NCBI GenBank assembly: GCA_900660155.1
Contig: CABFPE010000010.1
Span: forward strand, 2,868,692-2,932,691
Source: Hofstenia miamia
Taxonomy: Eukaryota; Xenacoelomorpha; Acoela; Hofsteniidae
DNA: 64,000 nucleotides
Direction of reading: 5' to 3'
Position 1 is the stretch's first letter. Every line of letters begins with the position of its first letter. Under the pieces are notes generated by a model that did no database searches, had not been told where the DNA came from, and saw only the letters and a list, made by a program, of their open reading frames with translations. Positions 35,560-46,689 of the stretch are shown here, one piece after another. Position numbers and translations under genes: made by a program.

Positions 35560-37631
35560 TAATTTCCAATTGACAATTCCATTAGCTTTTTATGCTTTTT
35601 CCCCATTTCTTCAAATATCAAGTGTGATATACAATCATCCTGTACCACTAAATCTCACTGGACAGCCTTGCTTGTTACAAAATTTCATGGTTATTCTATT
35701 GATATGTGACTTTGAAACTGGTTTATACATCAGATTTTGTTTTTGTGGTGTATGATGGGGATGCCACTCATTTTTTCCTTATGTGTTAGCAATAAGGGAC
35801 ATTTTTTATGGCATAATCCATGTATTGTCAAGTAAAGAGAAAATAATGACACAACTAAGACTAACAGTATTAGAATTTGATTAAAATGTAAACACATGGT
35901 TATTATCATTTGATTATTCTGTACAATTTTTATACAGTGTATTTTGATTTTAGTTATATCAGCAAACAGTTTGGCAAAATAATAAAGGACAAACTCACAT
36001 GAGCTAATGGTCCTGACATTGCTCAAAAATTAGCAGATGAAGAAAACAAGGGAAAACTGTCAACAATTTCAAAGAACAGGTACTTGCTGATTGTTTAATT
36101 GTTTACAGAAATTTAGTATATATATGCAGTAATGGTTGTGATTGAGATGAACAAATTTTACTGGATTTACTCTGTTATTTTGTATTCAGTTTATTTAATT
36201 ATGTTAATGGAAAGCTAAATGTTCAAGCATGAGAATAGTCTGCAGGTGGTCCCCAGATCCAGTTAAAGGTATTTAGGAGCAGCTACACAATCCAGCCTTT
36301 CAAAAGTGTGGTGCAGCTGGTAGCCAGGACTTCTGACATGCTCTTAGGTTAGGGTTAATAAATAGGGGTTTCTATCCATTGTAGCTTTCCCCTTGATTCT
36401 CTCATTAATAAGACATGTCTCTAATAACTCAACTTAGGCTAACCCTTTTTAGATCCAAATTTGCTATTTCTAATAATAAAATATATTATACATACAAGGT
36501 GTCTATGAGCTCTGATCATTGCCAGTCAGATTATATTGTCTCTAGTATTATCATATCAAGTTGTATCTCAACCAAATGACTGCTAATCATTTCATGCTTT
36601 ATGCTGATGGCATTGATTATCCACATGTATCCTAGGCCTCCATGTATGTTTATAAATGTAAGGATATTTATATGTAAGGAATTATAATAAGCTAAAGCAT
36701 CCTGGTTGCACTATCATTCCTTATTTGTTCATGGAGAATAACAAGGGTAATCAATGCAATAAATTACTAGGTTACACAACACACAAAACCACTGAGAACA
36801 CTACCCACACACTGTGAGTCATGTTGGCAAATCCTGAGGTTTAACCAAAGAACAGAGCTGTTGCCAGGTCACACCAAGTTGGAACTCTCTTCTCTTGCAT
36901 GGTTCAGCATTGGGTTTCAACCCTGTAACATCACATACTCCCAATCCCAGAGTCACTGGGGATAATAGTAATACATAATAATACAAGGAGATAGGGAGTG
37001 ATTATGGAATCCCTCATCCCTTGGGCTTACAGGAAAAGGATGAATGTTATAGCAATTATACCTATTTGACTCAAATTAAGGGTTGACAAGATTCTACATT
37101 ATCCAACACAGGCAAATGAGTACTACCAACATGTTGATGTTCTACAATGTCTGTGTGGATCATTACATATGATTTCTGCCAAAAATATCAGTCATAATTG
37201 GTGGTTGTTACCATTTCTCAATATATTTTTCTGTAAAAGCCTAGTAGATTTCCAGCTTTGGCCAAGTCTATTTCATATTGTGAATCATTCTTCACAATTA
37301 ATAAATTGTGAAACATTATAAATTTTAATGAAATACCATAGGGGTCTAACGTGTAATTTATATATTCATAGAGTTCATGAAAGCTATGCTTATGCTCTGA
37401 ATAAATGTCCAATCAGGTTATGTTTCAATCTTTATCCTTTAAAGTCCACACTTGGTGTTTATGATTAAGAAATTTTGATGGGTATCCAAAATCAATTAAC
37501 GCAACCTCACATGCATTATATATCAGCTTTTTCAAATACAATAAAAATTCATTCAAACCATCACAGCAACATGCACTAGGCTTCCAACATTTTTCAGATA
37601 ATAATGTTACAATAACCATTATGTATACCAC
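35560..37631 (-). pseudogene. Penton-like minor capsid gene of B, copy 1, split by R1d
   Basis: From its start on the minus strand: ALIDFGYPSKFLNHKHQV (37,425-37,631); HSFHELYEYINYTLDPYGI and EIDLAKAGNLLGF (37,218-37,412), where LLGF is the family's mid-protein signature; and MYKPVSKSHINRITMKF with VRFSGTG (about 35,630-35,740). It follows the protease and capsid-type genes on the same strand, as minor capsid genes do in Polintons. Identification rests on motif memory, not on a profile search. Broken by a few changes and by R1d. Confidence 0.55.
36040..37030 (+). repeat. R1d, diverged copy of the dispersed repeat
   Basis: Weaker match than R1a-c: ACAGGTACTT near 36,075, GAAAGCTAAATG near 36,210, TAAATAGGGGTTTCT near 36,357 (R1c: GTAGGGGTTTTCT), TATAAATGTAAGG near 36,650. 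It interrupts the first penton-like gene much as R1c interrupts the second. It is the oldest-looking copy. Confidence 0.45.
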
Positions 37632-37849
37632 CTGTCTATGAGTTTGTTATCATCCTGAGTGAACTTGCAATGTAATGTCTATGTATTTTATTAAATTGTA
37701 CAAGCTTTTTTATCAAATATAAGTTTTAGATAATTTTATTAAGACCATTATCACACAAAAAATCATTAATAAATGGAAATTAGTAAACACAAGCACCTCT
37801 GGTATTTTATTAAAATTAAATGCACAAAATATACAGTAAACACCACATA

Positions 37850-38270
37850 TCAGAGACATTCCTTGTAATCTTGTTTTTCTATCACCCTCATAAATGCAAA
37901 ATCCTGGATAAGCAATCTGACAATAGCATTAAATGTCAGGATAATGTTTTAAAGAACATGCAATAGAATCTTTTGAAAATTAATTCACCATTGTCATCTT
38001 GTATAATCAACAACCAATGTGTACCAGGGTGATTGTGTGGACTTGCATTTGCAATTAAATATGAGCCTTTAACAAAACTTAGTTGAATATCATCTGAAGC
38101 ATGTACACTGTAAAATCAAAAGTGGAGTGAGGGAATTTGTTAGGAAATGGGTCTAATCTTGTTAGTGTCCATTAGATATTTAAATAATTGTAAAGTCTCC
38201 AATGTCTAAATTTAACATAGAGCCAAAAAAATAAAGATGGTAGATGGTCCAAAATCAGTAAATTACACCA
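37850..38270 (-). pseudogene. Adenain-like cysteine protease remnant of B
   Basis: The minus strand at about 37,990-38,130 reads VKGSYLIANASPHNHPGTHW, then LLIIQDDNGELIF. A variable N-A/T-D/S-P run followed by GxHW is the histidine region of the adenovirus-type (Ulp1-like) protease of Polintons, which matures the capsid. Position between the capsid-type gene (upstream on the same strand) and the penton-like genes fits. No open frame is long; this is a fossil. Confidence 0.5.
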
Positions 38271-38638
38271 AAATCTGTAAAATATCAAATATCCATTGCC
38301 AATTCCAAATTGCATGTATTCTAAACAGTTTTGACCATTTGAAAAGTGAGTGTAGCCTTGAATTATCAATTGCAATCAATCCTCTGTGGAGGTTCACTTG
38401 CAAAACGTTTTCAACACCAACATTGTGTATGCTGTATTTCTGTAATAGATAGTTTGTAACATGTGCAAATTTTAAATGTGGGTCTTTGGTAGAGTGAATA
38501 TGACCTTCAACTGCTCAAATTTCATCAAGTTTCAACAATACAATGATTTACAAAACACATATCTTATCCTTTTATAACTTTTCAATGTTTATCAATATAG
38601 ACTTTGGAATTGGTTTCCCCCAAAATAATAACTTTTGT

Positions 38639-39856
38639 CTATTCAGTTAGTGCATTTTTAAAATCCAGTGTTAAACATATATTCACACCACTCAATTCAG
38701 GATAAAAAACCTTGTTGTTGGCCTTTGCAATGCTAGTAAGATCAAAAACCATAATCACGTGCTTGTTATACTGTGTGTAGGGTATTCTACCACCATCATT
38801 ATTTATCCCCAGAGCTTTTATTGATTGATAATATGCCTGTGCATAGTTGTCATCTCCAACTAACATAGGGGTGTATGCAATATTTGATCCTCCATGGGTT
38901 ACAGTAACTTGATGGAGTCCTCTAAATTTATATGAAAACACATTTGTAAACATTGTGCCTGTAAACTGGTGATTTAGAACAATTACCGAGGTGATTCTTC
39001 TAATGGGTTCATTGGAAAAAACATTTTTGCTAGTAAGCATGTTCTGACCCACTGGAATTATAAATGTATGTGTAAGAATTCTTGTAAAGTGGTATGTAGC
39101 AGGAGTTGTCAATAGCGTTTTTTCAATTGCCAAATGTACACTTTCTGTGACTCTGAGCTTTCTTAGAGTTAGGAAGGCACCTGTAATTTGCGTTTTGTAA
39201 TCAGCATTATCATCTGCAATTAGGGAAAAATCGTCTTGTGATCTTAAAAGCTTTAGCCAAATATCAACACCAGGTATTAGTAATTTTTCACATTCAAAAA
39301 AATCAATTGTGAGAGGGCCATAGAAGCTTGCCACCTGGCTTTTTATGGTTAGCACTCTACATCTATACTGACTATCTTTTTCATCACCATCTTTTATCAG
39401 TTTATCAGGGTGTTTCTCATAATAATACCTGCTTGATGTTAGTATTGAAGTCTTCTTGGCCACACTTTTTGATAGTTCATTGGTGATCATAACCATATGT
39501 GGCCATACCACATCACTTGTGTGTAGTAAAACTCCATTTGCATATAAACTATAATCATTAAACAATGAGTGTAAGGCATTATTTGTTAAACAAACTTTAT
39601 CTTGTTTTCTATAGTCTGTGTCATCCCAAACTAGATTCCCACCATCACTTTTGCATACAATTTTCACTGATAAATCAAGATGTGTACTCTGCAAATCAAT
39701 GTACTCTGACCCAAAATTAAATTCAATGAGTGGTCCATTAAAACTGGGAGTTGGGAAATATTCCTGTGTACTACCTCCATTAATGTTTACCAACACCTTA
39801 TCACGTTTGAAAATATCCAAGCAAGAATGAGTTGACGTGGTCATGACAGATATCAA
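38639..39856 (-). CDS. Capsid-type protein of B (F54H12.2-like), open over 405 codons
   Basis: The longest Polinton gene in the window. Start: SCLDIFKRDKVLVNI, then PLIEFNFGSEYIDLQST, VCLTNNALHSLFNDYSLYAN, TSSRYYYEKHP and later YRCRVLTI; the middle has LIPGVDIWLKLLRSQDDFSL; the end TQYNKHVIMVFDLTS and SGVNICLTLDF. This is the protein family named after C. elegans F54H12.2, found next to Polinton integrases and generally taken as a capsid-type jelly-roll protein. Downstream (left) on the same strand lie protease and penton-like remnants, upstream the small basic gene and integrase. It looks whole, unlike its neighbours, though the element as a whole is broken. The functional label is family knowledge, not something visible in the sequence. 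Confidence 0.7.
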   Translation of the reverse strand: MISVMTTSTHSCLDIFKRDKVLVNINGGSTQEYFPTPSFNGPLIEFNFGSEYIDLQSTHLDLSVKIVCKSDGGNLVWDDTDYRKQDKVCLTNNALHSLFNDYSLYANGVLLHTSDVVWPHMVMITNELSKSVAKKTSILTSSRYYYEKHPDKLIKDGDEKDSQYRCRVLTIKSQVASFYGPLTIDFFECEKLLIPGVDIWLKLLRSQDDFSLIADDNADYKTQITGAFLTLRKLRVTESVHLAIEKTLLTTPATYHFTRILTHTFIIPVGQNMLTSKNVFSNEPIRRITSVIVLNHQFTGTMFTNVFSYKFRGLHQVTVTHGGSNIAYTPMLVGDDNYAQAYYQSIKALGINNDGGRIPYTQYNKHVIMVFDLTSIAKANNKVFYPELSGVNICLTLDFKNALTE

Positions 39857-40068
39857 ACTAATATAAAGTGTACAGCTATTTATACCAAATTCTTAAAAAT
39901 ATCAGTTTTCTTTATAACAGGTTTCTTTTTCACTTTGTGTGGACTAGGTTTACATTGTTTTTTTGCACTGGAAACTGTAAATTGTTTAATTCCGCATTTT
40001 GTTTTAATTGTTTTTGTTATCCTTCCTGGTTCAGAGAACCCATTACTGGTTTGTTCATGATTCTGACG

Positions 40069-40329
40069 TCATTTATTAAATTGATTCCTGATTGTGTTTT
40101 TCACTACATTGGCAATTCTTTGTTTTAAAACTTTTTTCACATTTTTACCAGAGACTATGTCATTTAAACCCAAAATTGAATTATCCAAAATCTCATTACT
40201 GATATTGCTTAATACATTTTTCAAAGGTGGAATCATTTTCAATGCTAGTGGTATAGCAACCTGCCTGAGTGTAATAATTACTCCAAAGCCTTTTTGATGA
40301 GTTATTGCTGTAGGGTTTCTACCACTCAC
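40069..40329 (-). CDS. Small basic protein of B, possible pX-like
   Basis: An 86-codon frame starting MSGRNPTAITHQKGFG, with a hydrophobic stretch (LRQVAIPLALKMIPPL) and a basic C-terminus (KKVLKQRIANVVKNTIRNQF). It sits directly upstream of the capsid-type gene on the same strand. Polintons and adenoviruses have small basic, hydrophobic core or membrane-active proteins (pX type) in such positions. Similarity is in composition and place only; the call is tentative. Confidence 0.4.
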   Translation of the reverse strand: MSGRNPTAITHQKGFGVIITLRQVAIPLALKMIPPLKNVLSNISNEILDNSILGLNDIVSGKNVKKVLKQRIANVVKNTIRNQFNK

Positions 40330-40439
40330 TTTTTCACTATAATATCACTCCATATTGAATGATTTCACAATTACTCATATAGGTTATTTATACTAATCTA
40401 TTCTTATCCATGCACACTTCCTAATTAATCAAGTCAATT

Positions 40440-41537
40440 CCCACTGGTAGAATTTTCCTTTAATTATTTCACCATGATCGTCACTATTTGACGTTAGTTC
40501 ATATGTAATGGGGATCGTGGGAAACACTTTGTTTATTTTAAAAACCTCTGTTTGAAATTGTGGTGAATAGCCTTTTCAAAATGTGTAATCAGATTTTGAA
40601 ATTCTTACCAGATTGCAAAGGTGAAACAATGCTGGTCAATAATACTTATTGCTAACAGTCATTAGTTTTCCAACCAGGTATGGTACATGTTTTTTCTTAT
40701 GGAATTTGAACACATGCCTATTGTATGATTTACTCTGGAATTTAAGACACCAACAGTTTGTTGAACTTTATCTATATATTTATAACCCCACTAAAGTGTA
40801 GATACTTGAACAGAATTTCTTACAAACTCCTTATCACTTTTTCTGCACACACTGCTTTCATGTTTGAATTTGTGCTATACACTGTTATATTATTTCTATT
40901 GCAGAAATCTTTAAACAATCCTTTAAATTCTGTACCCCTATCAACCCAAATACTTTTCACATTACACCAGTTATCAAATTTTTTAAAAGCAGACAACACA
41001 TGACTAGCAGTTTTATTATACAATGGTTCTACACGAAATTTTTTTGACAAAATATCATAATAAACAAGCAAGTACTTTATCCCTCTATTGTACAATGCTA
41101 GACTTTCAACAACTGCCAAATCCATAGTCCATATTTCATCAATGCCAAATGCAATAACATACTGACGTGGAAATTTTCTCACAGCTGACTTCTGTACGGT
41201 GTACATATCATTTGTAGTAGGAAATTTCGTACATTTTCCAGAGTTATTTTTGGGAATTTCAATTTAGCTTTGTGATACAACTCATAAACACCCCCAAAAC
41301 TAGCAGATGATTTTAATGAAGTGTACAGCTGATGCAAGTGTTTATCCATTACAATTAATTCCAAACCATAAGTTCTTTTCTATTTATAGCTTCATAAACA
41401 CGATTATTTTTAACCAGTTGGGCGGGGAATGTTCCAATGTCTTTTAAAATTGCACGCACACACTGGTTCAGTCTTTTGTTTGGTGTTTGCAAGGCGTTTT
41501 TGATTCGGTAAATGATAATGAGCCAGCACTTGTACAA
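40440..41537 (-). pseudogene. rve-type integrase of B (F54H12.3-like), broken
   Basis: The N-terminal part (41,179-41,364) has DKHLHQLYTSLKSSASFGGV and ELYHKAKLKFPKITLENV; the core (40,820-41,206) has IWTMDLAVVESLALYN, WVDRGTEFKGLFKDFCN and a further acidic residue in AEKVIRSL, the D, D and E regions of retroviral-type integrases; the C-terminal part (about 40,440-40,590) has EVFKINKVFPTIPITYEL and GKFYQWEL. This is the F54H12.3 type, the Polinton integrase, which joins element ends to the target. Fossil. Confidence 0.7.
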
Positions 41538-41637
41538 ATTGTATCATCATGTAGGAGAGTGCTTGTATTTGAACTGTTTAAAAAGTTTTTAATTCATCAT
41601 CAGTTGTGTTATCTTGTTGACATTGTCATTGTTGAGT

Positions 41638-42214
41638 GGGTGTTTGAACCATAGGCGGCTCGTGCGTGTAATCAAGGCAAGCAGTGCTTGCCCAATAATT
41701 TTTTAATAAAAGAATTTCATTCTTAATTGCATGAATTTACTAATCGTAAATTATTAGTTTTGCTTTAAAACAACATTCAAGAATCAAGAAATAAATGAAT
41801 TGAAATAGGAATTAATTAATTAATTACGATTTGCTTTAAAAATAATTGAATGATTGTGCCACAGCAAGCAAGTGTCTTAATGCTGAACCAATCAATAGTC
41901 TAACAGTGGTCTAAAGAACCACGCGAAATATTTTAATTCAATACAATAACCCAACAGTTTAATATATTTTTTATTTAAGCAATCAGAAAACATTTTTACA
42001 TTCAAGCAGTACCAGAAACAGAAATATATTTGAGTGAGGCTCCTATCTGGTATACAGTTTTTTTTGCATTTTTTACCTCACGAATTCCTTGACCAATATT
42101 CTTTCCTTTACAGAATTTAGAAAATCTATTACTATTGTGAATCAAAGACGAATTTTTTCTATGAATGTGCTACCAATTAATTCAAAAAATCAAAAATAAA
42201 GTGGATATTTTAAT

Positions 42215-42249
<35 letters not shown>

Positions 42250-43239
42250 AAATAATTTTTAAAAAACTTTGAATGATTTAAATGTGATTTTCATCAGCTG
42301 CCACTTCTACTATAAGTTTCTTAATCTTGGAAAACTTTGAAATTTATCTCAAGTTTTCTATCATCAACATGCCTTCAATTGTAAAAATCAACAAAATTCT
42401 TATTCAATATTTTGACTAATGCACGATTTATAGACTGCATTACCAAATATTTTTAAATATTTTAATTAATGTAAACTATTTAATTTTGATCACCGTCTTG
42501 CAGTACGATTATTTTCTGTTTAAAGAAATTTTAAACAAATACAATAATACTGATTAGAGGAAAAAAAACTACAGAAATCATTAGCAATTTTTTCTTGATA
42601 ATGATTTATTAAAAGATCTGCAGGACTAATCTTATTTCTATAATAATATTACAGATAAATTTCTGAGAATACTCGCCTCGAGGATTTCATGTATATATAA
42701 ATTTTTTATTGTTTAATTACACCATTTTGGTTACATAAAAAATAATTGCTTGCATAACTTTTGCATGCTGTCACTGTCAATGGGTTGTTCTTGACAGTAG
42801 TCTGATGTTAATCTATTGTAATTTTCCAGAGAAATAAGCACCATTTCAACCACGGACATTGTATATAATGATTTGAGATTTTAATGCATTTAGATATTAT
42901 ATATAGTTCATCATAATGCGTAAAAGACAATTGAAAAATGATAGTCCATTTGACCTTCTTAGAATTGTAATTTTTTTCTACTTTGAATGTTTTAATAGTG
43001 TGGTCTCTGCATACTGACGGTATTTTAGAAATGTAGTCTTTTCATCACCAAGTGGGATAATTCCATGTTGAATGCTAAAAACGATTCCTCATACTAAATT
43101 TAAAGTTTGATCATCTCCTAGGAGCTGTGTCTTAGACTTTTTCGAGCACCCATTAGGAATTTGTAAGTGACGCGTTCTTGAATCAGTTCCATAGAAAATT
43201 TGTCTACCTTCAAGGTTTGTTCAAAGATGTAATTTGTTT
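41638..43239. other. Unassigned AT-rich insert next to the ATPase gene
   Basis: Separates integrase and ATPase remnants. Near its left end GGCGGCTCGTGCG recalls hAT transposon ends, and GGCAAGCAGTGCTTGCC is a perfect 17-base palindrome (about 41,672-41,688). No matching opposite end was found. A TA microsatellite lies at 42,219-42,246. No coding frame of note. Confidence 0.4.
42219..42246. repeat. TA microsatellite
   Basis: Pure TA dinucleotide run of about 14 units in the unassigned insert of element B. Confidence 0.9.
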
Positions 43240-43604
43240 GGAATGTCAACAACAACAACAACATATATTTAAGTTCTCATGTACATATACATGTATTAAG
43301 TTTACAAACTTATTAAGAACATAAATAATGCAACTTTCTTCATATGAGCTTAGTTATGTCAGTAAATGTTTGTTTCTTGGTTACGTTTACAAATTACATA
43401 TAATTTAAAAAATATTTTTACTTATTGTTCTTGAGTTGCACATCTTATTCTATAATTAGTCAGATAATTGATATTTTGTTGTGTAATCATGTTTTTCAAC
43501 TTCTTCTTAAATATTGTAAAAATTTTTTCACTTCTTGTACTGTAATCCAGTTTGTTCCATAGTGATATTGAATAATTTAGGAATCCGTTCTTCATTACTT
43601 TTCT
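43240..43604 (-). mobile_element. 5'-truncated LINE scrap
   Basis: The minus strand at about 43,500-43,590 reads SLWNKLDYSTRSEKIFTIFK, the C-terminal block of CR1/Jockey-type LINEs (WNxLPxxxR...FKxxLK). A GTTGTTGTTGTT run at its end (43,247-43,262) may be the 3' tail. It abuts the end of the ATPase remnant. Confidence 0.5.
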
Positions 43605-43617
43605 ATTATACTTAGTT

Positions 43618-44192
43618 TTACCAAATGTAATTGTCCTGAGCGAAATTTATAAACAAATAACCATATGGTTTGCTAACAGCCTTTTTATATGCAGCCAAAA
43701 ATTCACACATAATTCCCATCTGGGTTCCTAAAATTCTAATCTGTGCTCTATCACACACTGAATTAAACAAAAATATTCCAGAAGCATTTTTTGAATTAGG
43801 CTTGAGTAACGTCCCTTTGAAAAAACAAAATTTGTGATTAACACAATACTGCAATTTAAGTGCCTTCCAGCTATAACAAAGTTAGCAAATGCCTCTGATT
43901 GTAGCACAGTTTCACCCATATCATCAAATATTATTAATGTGTTTTGAACACCATTTTCACCTAGTAAATTCTCTGAAAATTCCTTGACAAATTCCACACA
44001 CTTCATTTTCACTATAAATTTGCTATATAACTTTGGAAGTAACAATAAAAAACAATTGCTTTGGAATATCTATCAAAATAATCTTTATCAATTAATTTCC
44101 AGGGTAAGCTTATTTTTCCCGAATTTGATGGACCACTGAAAATTAAAAATATCTGAGTGTTTCGCAAAGGAACGACATTGAATGTGGGCATG
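43618..44192 (-). pseudogene. A32/FtsK-type packaging ATPase of B, broken
   Basis: On the minus strand the start near 44,190 reads MPTFNVVPLRNTQIFLIF, followed at once by a P-loop-like SGPSNSGK. Further on (43,728-44,045) NTLIIFDDMGETVL gives a Walker B, and AGRHLNCSIVLITN the sensor region typical of the packaging ATPases of Polintons and large DNA viruses. The enzyme pumps element DNA into capsids. It is nearest the right arm. A fossil with a few breaks. Confidence 0.65.
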
Positions 44193-44229
44193 GTTTCTTT
44201 ATAATGAGAATAGTAAAGAGTTTACATTA

Positions 44230-46640
44230 ACTTATATATTTTTTAAAACCAAACACTTAGTTTCAAATAATTCGCATTTCTTCCCAGTGTTATATATTTC
44301 ATTTTATGTTTAACGCATTTTTATTTTGCTTTCTTAAGTGTTTTTTATTACCCCCGCATTAGTAAATAGGAAATATTGCAAGTATGCACATTTTTGTTTC
44401 ATGGTAGTGTGCATGTTTTACAATTATTGCATTAAGAACGTGCTATTTTTAGCAGGTGGAATTAAAGTGGCATATTCTATTTAAGAAATGATGAGTCAAC
44501 CCGTCATGTATTACAGAGAGTTTTTGACGTATGGAATTAGCTTTGTGTGTTACTTTGCATCATGATGTAAAAAAGCTTATTGGGAAATCACATCTTGACA
44601 GCTCGCAGATTGAAATGGTTTTTTGGATCCATCAGCTCTGCCTCAAGGTTACTATAACAACAGAGTGAATTGGGCTAACAAATTCATCTTCACAAGAGAG
44701 AATTTCTTGAAGCCTCTAATGGTTTTTGGAGAGAATTGGTTGAAAGCACTAATTGGTTTTAGACTAGGGAATAAGATGAGTAATCAACTCAATGTTTTGA
44801 AGTCAGTTTAACATTGGAGCAAACTTAGCTAACAATTTCAAAAATGGATTACAACAAAGAACTGGGTACATAATATTCTTTTAAGCAATTTTATATATGG
44901 TATTGTTTTATATTTTTTTGTATTATCTCTATTTCCATCATGCACGTTTTGATTTACACAATGTTATATATGGCATTGTTTTATGCATCTATATACATTG
45001 ATGAAATATTTCACGTTTTTCACCAAACATGTTTTTCCTTTTAAATAAAGTTTATATGTAATATATTGTTTATCAAGTATTTCGTTTATTCGCATTTTGG
45101 TTAATTTCTTTAATTGCAATTGACTGAATGGAATTATTTATGCGTAATAATTTTAAAACTAACAACTAAATTACAAATGTTGAATTAATAGAACTTAATT
45201 TTTTTAATCACTTTTGCAATTGATTGAATGGAATTATTTAGAAATAATATGTTGAATTATTAAAACTCAAATTGTATTAATTGCCTTTGTTTAATTACAA
45301 TTGAGTGAATGGAAATATTGATATGTAATAGTTTTTAACTATCAACTAAATTATGAGTGTTGAATTATTATTAGAACTCAAATTGTTTGTAGACATTTTG
45401 CTTTTGAATTTAATGTGTAGCCCACTACTTGCATTTTCAAGTTTATACGTTTAGAACAAAAAGTGGTGCATATCATGGAATTGTGACTAATTTGGCGATA
45501 CAAAATGATGGAAAAGTGGAAGACTGTGTGACGCATACAATCACATAAAACAAACCCTATAAACCAAATAAGAGTGAAAATGTTGAGATAAGATGTATCA
45601 GTCTGCAAATGTTTACAATCCGAAAAATTGCATGCAAGTCGATAAAAGATGTATCAATTCATAAACCAAATAAGAGTGAAAAATGTGGAAAAAGTCGAGA
45701 CAAGACGTATCAGTCTACAAATGTGTACAACCTGAAAAATCCCATGCAAGTCGACAAAAGATGTAAGCCTCCAATGCGTGCAGTCATGAAAACCCAATAT
45801 ACACCAAAAGAAATGCAGAGAGAAGATGGTGATGTAAAAACTAATGTATAATAATATTGTATATTGAAACGCATGTGTGTGTATGAATAAATTATGTTAT
45901 TAACTTTCCATGTAAAAATTTTTAGGAAATGAAGTTTCACCTTTCTGCATAAAACCATGTTTTGAATATAATATGTGAGTCGAAAAATTAAACATTTATG
46001 TATTTGGATATTAGCAAATTAATTAACACATGGAATTTTACAATTGAAAAATGACAACATAATTGAAAAACGAATTGTAGTCTTTTTGAAAGTTCCCTGA
46101 AAAACGAGTTAAATGCTGTACATGAAAGCATTCGGAATTATGGAAAATATTGATTGGTTGGAAAAATCATGATATGATAATGCGTGATAGTGGTTTGTAT
46201 TGACACTGCAATGTGTAGTCCTTACATGTAATCGAAAAACATGGAAAATTAGTCTGTAATATTAACAGATGTGTTTGTGTGTGTGTACCTGACAAAACAT
46301 TTAGTAACCATTACATGTAATCAAAGTCGTGGAAAATCAGTCAAAAAAAGTAGCAACATATATGCTATCGTAATATATAGCGTAATGTGTAGAATCATGT
46401 AATATAATACACGGTATATGAACCAGCCTGTAAACTAAATTGTCACCAACATGTATATGAATCATTGCAAAAATCAATCATCCCGTTAATGTCATGAATC
46501 ACTAATTATAATCCATTAGCGATACAACTGTCAAAAACCCATTAGCAGTAAACTTAGAGTGCCAAAAATTCATTAGCGATCATAATGTCAAGTAGGTGAC
46601 TCACTAATTAACATTTGCAAACACTCCCTGGATATTGGTG
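44230..46640 (-). repeat. Right inverted arm of element B
   Basis: Pairs inverted with the left arm of B from about 44,770 outward. From 44,230 it is homologous in the same orientation to the right arm of A (from about 22,730). At 45,555-45,770 it holds about two units of a 110-base tandem repeat around AAGATGTATCAGTCT and CAAATGTGTACAA. Near the outer end CTAATG and TTTTTGAC motifs recur. A small frame at 44,623-44,811 (MDPSALPQGYYNNRVNWANK) is not known to me. Confidence 0.7.
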
Positions 46641-46689
46641 AATCAACCGCAGTGAAGTTATATCGCTATAGGTATCTAAAAATTAAAAA

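Larger units (their letters stand above)
26566..46640. mobile_element. Polinton/Maverick-like element B, with nested insertions
   Basis: Inverted arms (left from about 26,566; right to about 46,640) enclose a one-strand gene block: packaging ATPase, rve-type integrase, small basic protein, capsid-type protein, adenain-like protease and two penton-like genes, all minus strand. This gene set defines Polintons. No protein-primed polymerase is visible. The left arm lacks about 370 bases of the outer end present in the right arm. Insertions: a LINE with a hAT fragment in the left arm, R1c and R1d in the penton-like genes, a LINE scrap and about 1.6 kb of unknown DNA beside the ATPase. Only the capsid-type frame is open throughout; the others are broken, about a dozen interruptions in all. 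Old. Confidence 0.75.

Noticed and set aside
36241-36360. GC-richer stretch considered as a tRNA or other RNA gene
   Set aside because: No cloverleaf; it aligns with the middle of R1c and belongs to R1d.
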